A stretch of DNA of 64,000 nucleotides, taken from Kwoniella bestiolae CBS 10118. Its lineage: Eukaryota > Basidiomycota > Tremellomycetes > Tremellales > Cryptococcaceae. The stretch covers positions 930,001 through 994,000 of the forward strand of contig NC_089246.1 of the NCBI RefSeq assembly GCF_000512585.2. The letters are read 5' to 3'. Below, piece by piece: positions 21,672 to 33,409 of the stretch. Numbering within the stretch: the first letter of the stretch is position 1; the number at the start of each line of letters is the position of its first letter. A program made the position numbers and the translations under genes. The notes beneath the pieces are model-generated. The model made no database searches. It saw only the letters and a program-made list of their open reading frames with translations, and was not told the DNA's origin.

Positions 21672-22228
21672 CCTAACCGCGATCGAGGAGGAACAAGATG
21701 AGAAGAAAGGATAGTGCCGTGATGAGAGAAGATCCCGACAGTGGGATATCACAGAAAGAGTGGTAGGCTGGTCTCCGAGTTTGGGTTGTTAAGGTATCAT
21801 GTCAACAAACGTCGGATCGCTGCAAACCCGGACCCAAACGTCATTGACGATCTTCCTATCCTTCCGTCGGAAGTCATATCGCTCGCCTCCTCCCTTCCCC
21901 CCTACCTGAGCCTGCGATGACAACACATGCCATCGAGGCGTCCAAAACAGTGGTCATATCGGTATATCACATGCATGTATACTCATAGATAACCACAAGA
22001 ATTATAACGTATATACAAAAACCTGGAAAACACAAAATTCGTTATTTCTCGTGCGACGAACGACGGTGCCGTTGAGGTGTTGAATCCTCTTTTTTACAAT
22101 CATGTATGCTCACTCCCCTAAGCGGTTGAGCGTTTTATTACAACTTGTTGAAACCCTTCCACCACCCTTTTGACTCAGGCCGCATCTTCCTACGCTGTTC
22201 AAAGCCAATTGAAGAGACTCGAGTCGAT
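21672..22228. promoter_or_regulatory. Hydrolase promoter and dioxygenase 3' end
   Basis: About 560 bp between two minus-strand genes. It contains the promoter of the alpha/beta-hydrolase (adjacent to 21671) and the 3' region of the TauD-like gene. No distinct motif was recognised. Confidence 0.4.
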
Positions 22229-24338
22229 TTAATCCCTGAAAGCCCTCTTCTTGGTCTTTCCATCATCCCTATCTAAGGGTTTGATCCCCAACGACTTGTG
22301 TCTCTCTTCCAACCAGTCCTTGGCCTTTTGGCCGGTGGTAGATTCGTATTCCTGGACAGAGATGGGTGTCTCACCGTGGGGGGTTACTCTGAGACCATGT
22401 CGGAGGGATGGCTATACGTAAAACATGGGATGAATCAGCGTTGATATCTCATGAAAAACAATCGTGATTCGTGACCAGAAGGAAACACGGTATGAGGAAG
22501 ACTCACGTAGGCGTCGAAGGTAGCAGAGTGATTGACTACTCTATTATCCCAAATAGCTACATCACCAGATTGCCAGCTATACGTCCAACTGAGTATCAGC
22601 GGACAGTTCCATACCAACTCATAGGAGGTATATCCCAGTCTGATAAGACAGGATTATCCGAAAGAAAACCAAACTCACCTCCACCTGACCGTCCCATCAG
22701 TCTGCTGAGCGAACTGATCCTTCAAGAAACTCAAGATCATATCGCTCTCAGCCTTAGGCACACCCACCAAACGAGTGACGAAACCGGGGTTGACAAAGAC
22801 CGATTTCAAACCCGTTACAGGGTGGACTCGAACGACAGGGTGAACAGTTTCGATGGGTGCTCTTCTTGGGATCTTGGTGATTCCTGTTCGGGAGGCTGCT
22901 TGGTCGAATCCTGAGTGGATTGCTGAGAGGGATTCGAGGTATTTCTGCATTGGTTTGGAGAGGGAGGAGTAGACTGTGTAGCTGTTTATGTGGGGGTTGT
23001 TAGCTCTGAGTGCGTCCATGGGCTATGGTACAATGATCAAATCACGGACAGGGGAGATACAATCAAAATCGAGGAGGAAAGTTGGACTCACCCAGATGAC
23101 CATAATGTGTCATTACCAACTTCAGGAGTGGTCAATAATCTCAAAATGGTAGTTCCGGGAGGTTGCACCTCGTAAGTCACATCAGAGTGGAAGAGCTCTG
23201 CTCGAGAGAAGGCGTAGAGATCAGGTCGGGAGTTGTGGTCTGCGTATACGACTGGGAAATGCGAGACGTGGGGATTGTCAGCATACGCCTCACTGAAACA
23301 TAAAGCACAGGTGAAAAAAGGACGGTACTCACCTACAACATCGTCCAAATCGCCTCTTCTTGGTGTAGCGTACGTAGCGTGCTTGTGCAACGGTCCGAAA
23401 TGTTTACCGAGGTCTCGTTGGGCTTCGATAGTAAGGGAATGTTGGTTTCGGAAGACTACAATACGTCGAAGCATTAGCTAATCGCCAGACAGGCGCTTTA
23501 TAATGCGAGTGGTAACTCACAGACTACACCTCGTTGAGCGACAAGAAGAGCTCTGGGAATTGCGAAAGACAATGTCAGCATGATCCAAATACCGTCGTTC
23601 TTCCCTTAACTTCCACATGCTTCCTACATCGTCGAGTCCAGTAAGAGAAGGACCTAGGAATCAACTCACAAATCATCTTTCTCCTCCTCGCCCAGCTCCT
23701 CCAACTTGATATCACCCTCAATGACCGTACCAACAGCTACCAACTGGTCCTTCACCCTCCCTCCTCGAGCTTCCACGAACGCCCTCAATCTAGCAGCGTT
23801 GGGGTGGGCTTTGAGACCTCTATCTTGGATGTCAAACAGTGGGAGAGGGGGGTCGGATGCGGTTCGGTCGGGGTTATGAGCTGTCACGCGACCCGGCAAG
23901 AAAATTTCGTTAGTCTTGTTTATCCAAATTTTTTACTCTTGTCTCAACAAAACATTCATCCATCCATCCTGATACAATCCATCAACCACACCTCCAAAGT
24001 TACTTCGATGTTGAGGATGATAGGTAAACCAAAACCAGACTCACGAAGGAAATCAGCAAAAGGGTAATTCTCGCCTGGACCAGAACCGAATGTCTCTCCC
24101 TAAGCGAGCGACGACCACCAAAATAAGCATGTTATGGTCATCTACGTCTACCCCACAACGACAAAGAAACAGAACTCACAACATAGTTGTATGGGTCAAC
24201 CATTACTACCTCATCGTCGTCCTCGGTGGTATGTCCACTATCGTGTCCTCCATCTGTGGGTTTGGCCACTTTCTCTTTATTGAGTTTGAGGGTACCAATT
24301 GGGACTTGTTCGAGGATTGTTGAGGTTGTGACGGTCAT
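22229..24338 (-). CDS. TauD/TfdA-family 2-oxoglutarate-dependent dioxygenase
   Basis: On the minus strand, nine exons (24338-24180, 24099-24045, 23880-23670, 23552-23521, 23455-23333, 23251-23092, 22981-22679, 22588-22507, 22411-22229) join in frame to about 435 aa. The iron site is complete: H215 and D217 in ELFHSDVTYE, and distal H368 in NRVVNHSATFDAY. R379 of the following SLRHGLRV block would bind 2-oxoglutarate. Other family blocks are GVVFFRNQ, LGKHFGPLHKHATYA and TLWSSGYTVYSSLSKPMQKYL. The assignment resembles fungal sulfonate/taurine dioxygenases such as yeast Jlp1, which release sulfite from sulfonates (family knowledge), but related fungal TauD enzymes use other substrates, so the substrate is open. 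Cytosolic; no signal peptide. Confidence 0.9.
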
Positions 24339-26565
24339 TTTGTTTTATTTTCCTTTCCGTTTCTACTATCTTCGTCTATCAACCAAGTAAGTATAGCAAG
24401 TAAAGAAATTCTTATGGGATGAAGAAGTGGGAAAGAAAAGGTCACGCATGCATGTCACACATCCTTATATATCATCTCATGTTCATAGAGCAGCATGGAA
24501 AGTGTCAAGCACAGTGTGCGGTGTTGTATGCTGATTAAGGGAAATAAATTGGTCAGGAAATTCAATCACACCATTTCTCGACATATTTCCATTTTTTGGT
24601 GAAATTCATGATCGATATCGCATCACCGAGATTTTTGTTTTTGATCTCTTTGTAGTCGTGTGCGTGCGCTTTCTTGCGTGCTTGATGGTCAAAGGTGTAC
24701 CTTTGGATCTGCAGATCACCCACGTTCATACCTCACCTCTCTCGGTTTGCCATACTCATACAATCTCATCGGCCGTGAACGAGCGACGAAAATATATGTA
24801 CCGCATAGTGGGTTGATCGCACGAGCAGGCAGAGTTGGAGTCCAGAATTAAGGAAAACAGCTTACTGTTATAACAACACTGCTCCATACTTTCTCCTCTA
24901 ACCCGCCTATCCCTATTCCTGCTTCGTGCCAAGCGCATCATCAAAGACAAAAAGAGATAACCTTTACCCTAACTTGATGTCGTTGCCAATCAGCTCGGAA
25001 GACCGATTTGATAAAACTGTCTTTGTCCCTGTCCCTTAAGAAAGGGGTCTCCATCACGCTCTGCAACGGAAGTCACGTAACGAATCCGAATTTAACCGAC
25101 CTGAAGCTACAGTGTACTAACCAGCAGGTCGCCATGAGGATTGAGATAAATTAGGTTGATAAGCTTGTGCTAAGCTAGGTGATGATGTCTTATGTCGTGC
25201 TTGATGGATGAGCGATGCGATGGATTGTCTCAAAGGGGGTGCTATGCTAGATCACATCGTGAAGGGCGCAGTGAGGATGAGGATGACACGTCGATCTTAC
25301 CCGGTAGACGTTCCTGAACTAACGGCCATTCCCAGTAGTAGTTGAGTGGCGAAAAACGCCACAATACACGATGCTTTATAACTCCGCATCAGAAACCATT
25401 CGCCACGAATGCACCGCGAGGTTGGGACTGAGCGGTAGCACCAAAAATTCATTTTAGATGCATCTGCTATCCGTCCTCCTTCTCCATATAGCCTTCTATG
25501 CTTTGTATACAAGGGTTGATAGATCATTCGGTGGTCGATTCTTCACAAGCTGAGGAAGGTGAGAGAGATAGGATGTGACAATTCGGAGCTCACGTATCTC
25601 CCGTCTCCTTTGGTTTTGCTAAACTGGTGGGGAGATGGGTCGAAGAGGGGCGGACATCTTTAGTTGTAGTGGTAAGAATTACATGCATACATGTGCCTCC
25701 AGCATGATATATGCGCTGCGTACAGTCTGTCAACCGTATGTATGCGGTTTCAGTAAGGAGCACTCGCTATGCACTACTTCGGTGTATGCTGGCTGATGAC
25801 GACAACGACGACGATACAACCTTATTGTTCAAATTTAGGTTGGTGATAGTGTCTGAAGTAACTATGATGGAACATATGCTGAAGTAGCCGGTCGACCGGC
25901 AGGCATTACACACACAGCCTGGGAGTGGTGTTAGCAGTACAAGACGAATCAATAATGAGTTATACCCCTCAAAGGTACTTGTGGATAAGAAGTGGAAGTG
26001 CCAATCTGCGGCGTAAATGGACATACCTCCAAAGCGCCGAAGATGAGTCAACGACTTAGGGGATGATGTGTGCATTTGTGTCATATAACGTTGTATTCCG
26101 GTTAAGCTGCAGTGCGATGATGCCAATGTGGCACTTTTAATTCGAATGGGTTTCTGTTTCTTTCGTCACCCCTTTGCACAGTAACAGAGTCAACTTGAAT
26201 TGCATACTACATCTATCCCTTTTCAAACACTTATTCATCGTTCAACCCATTCTCACTTCTTATATCTCTCCATATCATCCAACTTCTGATCTTCTCTCTC
26301 ATCAGCAGAACCGGATATATCTCGTTATCACACCATTGCAAGGCGCACATGTGCAGAACAATCTTTCAAGCGACAATCAATCAAATTCAGATCCATCATC
26401 TGAAAAATAGACTTAGACCCACTTCCCCCGCCATTCCCTTACCACACCGACGCCACATCCACCCATAATCCTAAAATCCCCAGTCCACTCTCGTTCATCC
26501 TTCCATCATTTCATCGCTGGTGAATCGAACATAGTGATTATCCCACCACATCCATCCTATCCATA
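24339..26565. promoter_or_regulatory. Long intergenic region between divergent TauD-like and Rco1-like genes
   Basis: About 2.2 kb without a supportable gene on either strand. It must carry the promoter of the dioxygenase (24339 upward) and of the PHD gene (down to 26565). Short frames of 60-120 codons occur, but none has family-like sequence or spliceable neighbours. Confidence 0.4.
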
Positions 26566-29500
26566 ATGGATGTCGATACACCCTCACCCTCACCTCCACT
26601 TCCACGCCATAATGAATCTGAACCGCCACCACCAGATTCAAATTTAGAATCCCATTCCCACTCACCCGCCACCATCAACGCAACGCCCTCCAGTACAGCT
26701 GGACCATCAGATACCCACGCTCATGCATCTACGCCAATCTCAGATAAGCCGAAGAGGGCCAAGGACGGGTACTGGAAGATGAAAGAGGCAGAAGCGAAAG
26801 CGAAAGTACCAGCTGAGAACGATGAACCACCACAACTTTCACATACTGCCGACACTACCGCTACTATAGAAAACCAACAGGATATATTGATGACTCCACA
26901 TACCACTTCCTCTGTACCACCCTTAGATACCACTTCCAATGCAAGCACCACCCCTGTCCCGTCCGCAGCAACACAGAGCGGACCGAAGAAGAGGGGTAGG
27001 AAGAGGATTTCCCCACCGCCATTGATGACTACCAAAGGGATCAGTTTGGTTTTCCGTGTGCCACCTGGCGGTAGTGGGAATGGGAACGGTGCGGGTCCAA
27101 GTGGGTCAGCTTCCACGTCCACTCCGACTCAACAACAACCAATAGCAAGTGGTTCGGGGACAAGAGGAGATCAGGATAGTAGGGATAGTACGCCTGATCA
27201 AGGTGGGCAAAGCGATTCGGGGTCGAAGAAGAAGAGAAAGGCAGAGTGAGTGTGGCACATTGTTTCTTCGTCTTTCTCCACCTTCTTCATCTCCACCATC
27301 AACCTTCATTCAGATCCCAATCCATACACCTCATCTACTTCTATGCATAAATCACCTATGCATGGGTGCATATGCTCACACTCTACTCGTCATGCAGTGC
27401 ATCCCTCTCCAACTCACGTCCAACTCGCGGGAGACCCTCACCCAACGGTACTCCTCTCACCGGCTCACCAGGTCCATCCAATCTCAACCCCACCCCAAAC
27501 GATACCGGGGCATTATCGATCTTCGCCCCTCCCCCTCCGTCTGAACAACTTCCCGAAGCTCTCCAGACCCCCTTACCCGCAGATGTAGTTCCCGATATTG
27601 TCGACGCAGATGCCATCCGCAAAGAAGCCGCAGCAGGATTCGAATCCAGATTAAGGTCCAGGACGGCACCTGGTCAAAGGAGAGATGGGGGGGAGAGAAC
27701 CGGCGTTTCGGCTAGTGGGAAGGATGTTAGAGTTGGTGGGACTCCCAGGACGGCAGAGAAGGCTAATGGGAGTGCGGCCGCTGCGCCCTCTGGGACTGGG
27801 GGGAAGAAGAAGGGCAAGGGGAAAGCTGAAGTGGACGTTGTGAGTGATTTCGTTTGATCTACATGGATTATGCGAAAGATGGTCAGCCTATCTAACTGGT
27901 ATCTCAAGGACATTTTTGCTGAGCATTCCACGTTTACCCCATAGCCAAATCAAGATTTTTGCTCGGCCTGCAGAGGTATAGGAAGGTTCTTATGCTGCGA
28001 CGGATGTCCTCGATCATTCCACTTCATGTGCCTCGAACCACCCTTGAAGATAGATGAATTGCCAGATGAAGAAACGTGGTATTGTAAGAAATGCAGAGCT
28101 GAGAGAGTGAGTCTGAGCCTGAGAATGAGATTGGATCGGCATTGCACAAAGGATGCACAAGAGCCTATGAAGGCCTTTTGTCTCCTTCTTTTGTCTCCTT
28201 CTGCAAGAAGCCAAAATCCTATTTTTGAAGTTGTCACTTTCGCTCAGGCCGAAATTCTACAAAAGCGAAAAAAAGAATCATATGCTAATGTGGGCTCGTG
28301 CTTAGCTCAAGGAATCTCGAGAAACCGCTTCGCCAACTAAAGAGAAGGAACTGAAACCTATTCCTATGGTCTTCAAGCAGTTGAGCAAGAAGGTGGACGA
28401 TGAGAATCCCTGTCAGTTCAGGTTACCCAGCACCCTCAGGACATACTTTGCGGGTGGTGAGTTATAGCATATCCTGCTTATATGGTGTAGGGGCTGGGTG
28501 AGGAGAGCTGATTTGATCGTCGAACAGTCGGTACTGCTCCTAGAGGCGAGTACGTTGATTCTGAAGAAGCACGAACCAAGTTTGAGTGAGTCTCTGCCCT
28601 TCCGCGATGACCATGACTATCGCCTCAGATTCAATTTACTGATATTGATCTTTCCTTGTGATTTCTCCACACAGTCGAAAAGGCTTCCAAGAGGATCGCG
28701 ATCCCTTCAAAACCCGAGATGGCAAGAACAAGCCCATAGCATGCTACGTCTGTGGCGGATCATCCTTACCCAACCATTCTCTCACTACCGACCCGGAATC
28801 AGCCTGGAGGCAAATCGTTTCATGCGACTATTGTACCCTCTCTTGGCACTTGGATTGCCTCGATCCGCCATTATCGTCAATGCCTAATTCAGGTAGGAAG
28901 TGGATGTGCCCTAATCATGCTGAACAGGCTTTGGTGAGTGGCTGTTTGAGCTTGTCGTTGAGGTTATCTGTAAAGAAGCAATCAAGCTGACGAGTCCCGT
29001 CAAACCGCCGCAGCCACGTAAGAGAACCGTCCGAAACGACATGGAAACCATCGACATCGACCAGCGCCACCAACCAAATAATGGGAATATCATAGTTATA
29101 TCTGAACCTGAACGACCCAAAGGTCCTCCACTGGATTATGAAGATTTGGTGATCAACCGTAAGAAATTTAGAGTTCCTGAGAGGATCATAAGGCTGGATT
29201 TCTGGGAGAAAGTCATGAAAGATGGGTATGTCGGTTTGCAGTTGAAGTGATATAAGGGGACGGAATTGTACTAATTCACGAGATGGATAGTGGTATACTA
29301 AAACCTCAATCTGATCGTCTTGCCAATGTGAGTGTCTCTCCCACGTTCCTCTTACCAAGTGAACGATTTGAAGATTTAGGATTGATCATGTTTCTGTGTT
29401 GATCGTAGCCATCCGACGAAGACGTCGAAGCTGCCAATCTCGTCTTATCATTGCTCGAACCTCAACCCCAAAGCAACGGTACCATCCCTGAACCTGAGAA

Positions 29501-29678
29501 TTCGACAAGCAATCACGATCAAATGGAGGTCGATCAACCCCTCAATGATGCCTTCCCTACCCCCTCTACGCCCACTCACGGTAAACCCCAAAGTACAGGT
29601 TCAGGCTCAGTAAATGGATCAGGTGGGAAACAACCCAAGATTGTGCTGAGGATGCCTGCGGGATTGACTCCGAAATAG
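26566..29678 (+). CDS. RCO1: Double PHD-finger protein, Rco1-like (Rpd3S histone deacetylase complex)
   Basis: Nine exons (26566-27245, 27398-27839, 27945-28106, 28306-28456, 28528-28585, 28675-28933, 29014-29225, 29291-29327, 29409-29678) join in frame to about 756 aa. The first 370 residues are Pro/Ser/Thr-rich and disordered, with a basic GPKKRGRKR patch. PHD finger 1 starts at C380 (CSACRGIGRFLCCDGCPRSF, then YCKKC). PHD finger 2, atypical and longer, starts at C521 (CYVCGG, CDYCTLSWHLDCLDPPL, WMCPNH). The two-finger order and the linker FRLPSTLRTYF match yeast Rco1, which with Eaf3 recruits Rpd3S to H3K36-methylated gene bodies (family knowledge). The C-terminus (KIVLRMPAGLTPK) is short and basic. 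An alternative is another fungal double-PHD protein such as Cti6-like, judged less likely. Confidence 0.82.
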
Positions 29679-30143
29679 TCGAGCGGTGGATGTCTGACAT
29701 ATATGGAGAATCCTGGAGAAGGGAGCTCATGCTCATCCACGACGACGGGTGAAATCATCATGTCCCTTCGCGTTTTGGACTCGTCTGGAATGACGGCCCA
29801 TCAAGACCATTGAGCAAGTGGGTGAGCACATCGGAATAAAAAGGTTTTGTTGTATATTTTGGGCGTTGGGTTTTGGCTTTGTCTTTAGGAAAGGGATGTA
29901 GAACGACGAAAGAGAATGAGAGATCTTCAGTACTTGATCATACACTTGTATTGTAAAAATCCGAGACGGGAGCAGAAGCAGAAGAAAGAGAAAGAAAGAT
30001 ATGATGAATTCTAAGGAATGATAATCGTTATGCATATCCTACCATGTCTACTTCTACTTCTTTATGATGATATACAATCTAGCTGGGTATGCAAAACACG
30101 TTATTCCGGTAATCTATTCTAGGCGTGATCAAGTGCACGATGT
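29679..30143. other. Convergent 3' intergenic region
   Basis: About 465 bp between the 3' ends of the Rco1-like gene (+) and the mitochondrial carrier gene (-). AT-rich, no further signal seen. Confidence 0.4.
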
Positions 30144-31610
30144 CTAGTTCATGGCTCTCATGGCTAGTTCAAAAGCCACGAATGTAGCTCCGTTTGCGAA
30201 TGGGGAACTGTATCAGATCGTTGGTCAGCTCATTTACTCTATGGGCATCAGGACGTAAACGCGGACTCCAAGGTTGGGAGATTCGAGACTGCGAAGGGAG
30301 TTCTGAAATTTGGAGAAGGAGGATGACTTGAACATACCGTATCAGCGTGGGTGCCAATCCACCCATGAAGCCTTTCAATCCTTGTGTCCTCCAAGTCAGC
30401 CTCGTGCAATCTATCATACCTTTGTATATCCTTTTAGTTGGGTCGAGGGAGTCGGTTTGGAGTTTTGATTTTATCACGTCTACGGGGTAGATCCTGCAGC
30501 AGAAAAGACCAGCGGTCAGCGGTCTTACTTCCGCCGTCTTCCTTCCGCGAACGACGATATGAAAGATCTAGTCGAGAGGAGACGAAGCTGCAATAATGCT
30601 TGGAATTTGGGTGATGCACTTACGAGAACCACAAGGCGTATCCTGCTGCCGCACCGTACGTCACTGCCCATAAGGGGGATACTTGATCTCTTGATAATCC
30701 GGTTGTACGAAGATGTCGTTGGACCAGTGCTTCGTATGCCATGAAGTAACATCTATCACACCGTTCCACAAAGTCAGCATCGCATCTCATATTGGTATGT
30801 AAACCATGACAAACGCCGGATTCGTGGAAAGAGTAGGTTCAAGGGTAGATCACTCACCCATATCCTACTCCATCTCTCCACATCGTTGGTACCTGACCTT
30901 TGAACACCCCCTTCAATCCCCCACCCTGCTTGTAAAGCTTGACCGCACAGTCCAACGGACCATTATATAATCTCGGCGTAACGGCAGGCTGAGTTTGTAA
31001 TCTTATACGAATGTGTTCAACGGGGTTGGCAACGACGGTGTTGGCTACTCCCGCGAATGCTCCGCTCATCCACAATTCACCTGGGTCATTTCCATCGCAC
31101 TAGCTTGGCTTACTAATTGATGTGATTTGTGAGACTACTCACCCAGATTCAGTTCTCTTCCTTTAGCTCGACCAGCGAAGAACCTCTTGGCCCCTTCCAG
31201 AGCTCCAAATTGGATGGACACACATGCTCCGATACCCAATAAAGGCGTCAGAGTACCCTATGAGCACCAAAAGATGATCAGCTTTAGCTCCTCTTGAAGA
31301 TTATGCGAGGAATTGGTGGATACCTTGTAGAAACCCAATGGACCATCCGCTTTTAACAACTTGGTAGCGCAATCTAAGGGAGAAGCAAACGTTCCAGGAG
31401 GAGCAGTCTGTATTCGTACTTTGACAATATCGAAGGGCTTGAACCGACCATCAGCTCAATTCGAGCCATCCCAGAGGCGGAGGAACCTGTACCTACCTGA
31501 CCGACAAGGACTTGAGCTATACCTCCCACTGAACCTCCTATCAGATCTTTCTGAGTTTGCGTGAGGGCGATGCCTGCACCGTCTGCTGGGGGAGATAGAA
31601 GCTCGGACAT
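30144..31610 (-). CDS. Mitochondrial carrier family protein, YMC1/YMC2-like
   Basis: On the minus strand, exons 31610-31497, 31437-31324, 31257-31143, 31080-30858, 30752-30624, 30493-30338 and 30207-30144 join in frame to about 304 aa, the standard carrier length. All three repeat signatures are present: PFDIVK (39-44), PVEHIR (134-139) and PVDVIK (235-240), each followed by the helix/loop pattern and FYKG, VFKG or FMGG. The opening QKDLIGGSVGGIAQVLVGQ and the ending SPFANGATFVAFELAMR match yeast Ymc1/Ymc2 closely. Known role: inner-membrane transporter, with Ymc1 linked to glycine/oleate metabolism and related SLC25 members carrying glutamate or carnitine, so substrate remains open. It has six transmembrane helices. 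Confidence 0.92.
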
Positions 31611-32209
31611 CGTTTATGGCTTAGTTCAACGGAAACAGACGACGGATAGGAGGGTGCAAGATGGATGTGGATGAGATGAATGTATCTTTTATAGGGTGAG
31701 AAGACGAGTCGAAAGGTCATTTTGATGGTCAAAGGACGGGTTTTTTTTCCAATAATTTTGGATCAAATTGGAATATCAGAATAACGGGCAATTTCAGGCA
31801 CCATACCACACAAAGATAAGGAATATATATATGTGCTGCAACCTATCCAAACCACGACTTTGACTGTGTACATCAATTCATTTGCAACACATGTGGACAT
31901 GGACAACAAGGTAAGAGTGGACATCAAGATCCTGTCATTGCATGTCTTTGTATCATCAACGGAATCTATGTATGTACGGGACGAGGGCATGATGCTACAA
32001 AAATAACGAATCTTCTCCATATAACAATACCAACCGGGGCATGTTTTTTCTCCTTTCCTTTACACTAAATGAGTGAATCAATCGTTGGTAAGACCAGACT
32101 ACCATGCTGTTGTTGTTGTTGTGTGCGTGTTGTTGTCGTTAAGGCTACAAATGTTCTTGAGATTAAAAGCCACCATAAAACCCAAAATCAAATTATCTAT
32201 CCAAAATAT
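31611..32209. promoter_or_regulatory. Carrier promoter and cyclin 3' region
   Basis: About 600 bp between two minus-strand genes. It holds the carrier promoter next to 31610 and the cyclin 3' untranslated region, which contains a TGTTG-rich tract near 32105-32140. Confidence 0.4.
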
Positions 32210-33409
32210 CTATATAGCGGTCCATGACAGGGCGGCTACGGTCTCCTCGTCCTCTTCTAATTTACTCCTTGGTTTTTGTCTCCTGTCAGAAGCACGCAGT
32301 AACCTGTTGAGAAAACCCTCTTTGACAGGAGCGGGCACGGCGACAGGTGCAGGTGCCGCTTTACCTTCGTAAGACCTGAATGAATTTGTGGTCATTGATC
32401 GAGGGATGGAGTAGTTGTTGACTGAAGGTGCTTCGTAGATCGCGGGAGGAACTTGGATCTGAGCAGAGGATACGGATCTGATGTTCTTTGACATGACTGG
32501 TGGAGAGACCTGTTGGGGTGTCAGAGGCATATCTTCAGATTCTAAAGATGAGGATGAACCTGATCGATCCAAGGGAGGAGCGATGTAAGTGATGTCCTCC
32601 TTGGAAGATACCCGTCGATGACTTGATGGTCGTTGAGAGACGGATTGAGGTAATCGAACAGGTGTGGGAGGGGTGTTTGGTAGTTCTGGTGAAGACGATG
32701 AGGCATATGGTGAATCGAAGGTGTATCTCGAAAGGAAAGGTTCAAAGTTATCTACGATCTCTTGTTCGTTGATTGACAAGTCGTAGTCCAAGAGGTAGAG
32801 TAACTGCTTTTCCATCAAGTTGATCTCGGCGATGGAGAACATTTGGGCGTATTTGGTCCAGTGTTTGTTCTTTGGTGAAGAGTCGTTCAAGTATTTGGCA
32901 GCGACGATGAGGGTAGCGAGGAACACTCGGTGTCGAGTACATGGCATACCCTTGGCGACTTTGGGTAGTCTGTGTCGTAGCCTTTCCAAGTATACTAAAG
33001 TAGCTAACAAGGTGGAGACTTGCACATTGGATTGTTCACAGACGACAGCGATGAAGGTCTCGAGTGACGGAAGACCAGGCGCTTGGTAGCCGTCCTTTGC
33101 TGGAGTAGGGGGAGGTGATGGAGGGATAGCGATCTTTGTTGAGCAGGCGATGACTGATGAGGTTCGGTCGGCGAGGTAGTCTATCACAGAGTACAAGTTA
33201 GTAATTGAGATGGATGGTGTACTTCGGAGAGATCGCGACTTACAGACCATCTCACGAGAGACATCAGTTCGGATGAGCTCGAGAAGAGCAGGGTTGTGGA
33301 TACCGCATACAGAGAGCGATGCGGGATGAGTTCTGTCCTCAAAGCATGGGGACATGGGCTCGAAGGAAGGGGTACCGGCAGGGTAGGAGGACATGGCTGT
33401 CGAAGACAT
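32210..33409 (-). CDS. Pho85-type (PCL family) cyclin
   Basis: Two exons on the minus strand, 33409-33244 and 33180-32210, join to about 378 aa. The intron (33181-33243, 63 nt) has GTAAGT, an ideal TACTAAC branch site and TAG, yet is a multiple of three without a stop. The cyclin box spans about residues 80-205: SLETFIAVVCEQSNVQVSTL, LVYLERLRHRLP, RVFLATLIVAAKYLNDSSPK, WTKYAQMFSIAEINLMEKQL, LLDYDLSI. This is the Pcl1/2/9-like pattern. Known role: activates the Pho85/Cdk5-like kinase in G1, polarity or nutrient signalling. The tail is Ser/Pro-rich with several SP/TP sites and ends SKLEEDEETVAALSWTAI. No destruction box is obvious. Confidence 0.9.
   Translation of the reverse strand: MSSTAMSSYPAGTPSFEPMSPCFEDRTHPASLSVCGIHNPALLELIRTDVSREMVCKSRSLRSTPSISITNLYSVIDYLADRTSSVIACSTKIAIPPSPPPTPAKDGYQAPGLPSLETFIAVVCEQSNVQVSTLLATLVYLERLRHRLPKVAKGMPCTRHRVFLATLIVAAKYLNDSSPKNKHWTKYAQMFSIAEINLMEKQLLYLLDYDLSINEQEIVDNFEPFLSRYTFDSPYASSSSPELPNTPPTPVRLPQSVSQRPSSHRRVSSKEDITYIAPPLDRSGSSSSLESEDMPLTPQQVSPPVMSKNIRSVSSAQIQVPPAIYEAPSVNNYSIPRSMTTNSFRSYEGKAAPAPVAVPAPVKEGFLNRLLRASDRRQKPRSKLEEDEETVAALSWTAI

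Noticed and set aside
22990..23092. MDALRANN extension as the start of a dioxygenase exon
   Set aside because: Only the acceptor after ATAAACAG keeps phase with the preceding exon and gives the family motif SGYTVYSSLSKPMQ; the extension is intronic.
24339..26565. Possible extra gene in the long intergenic region
   Set aside because: Frames of 60-120 codons exist but none joins by splice sites into a longer protein-like sequence.
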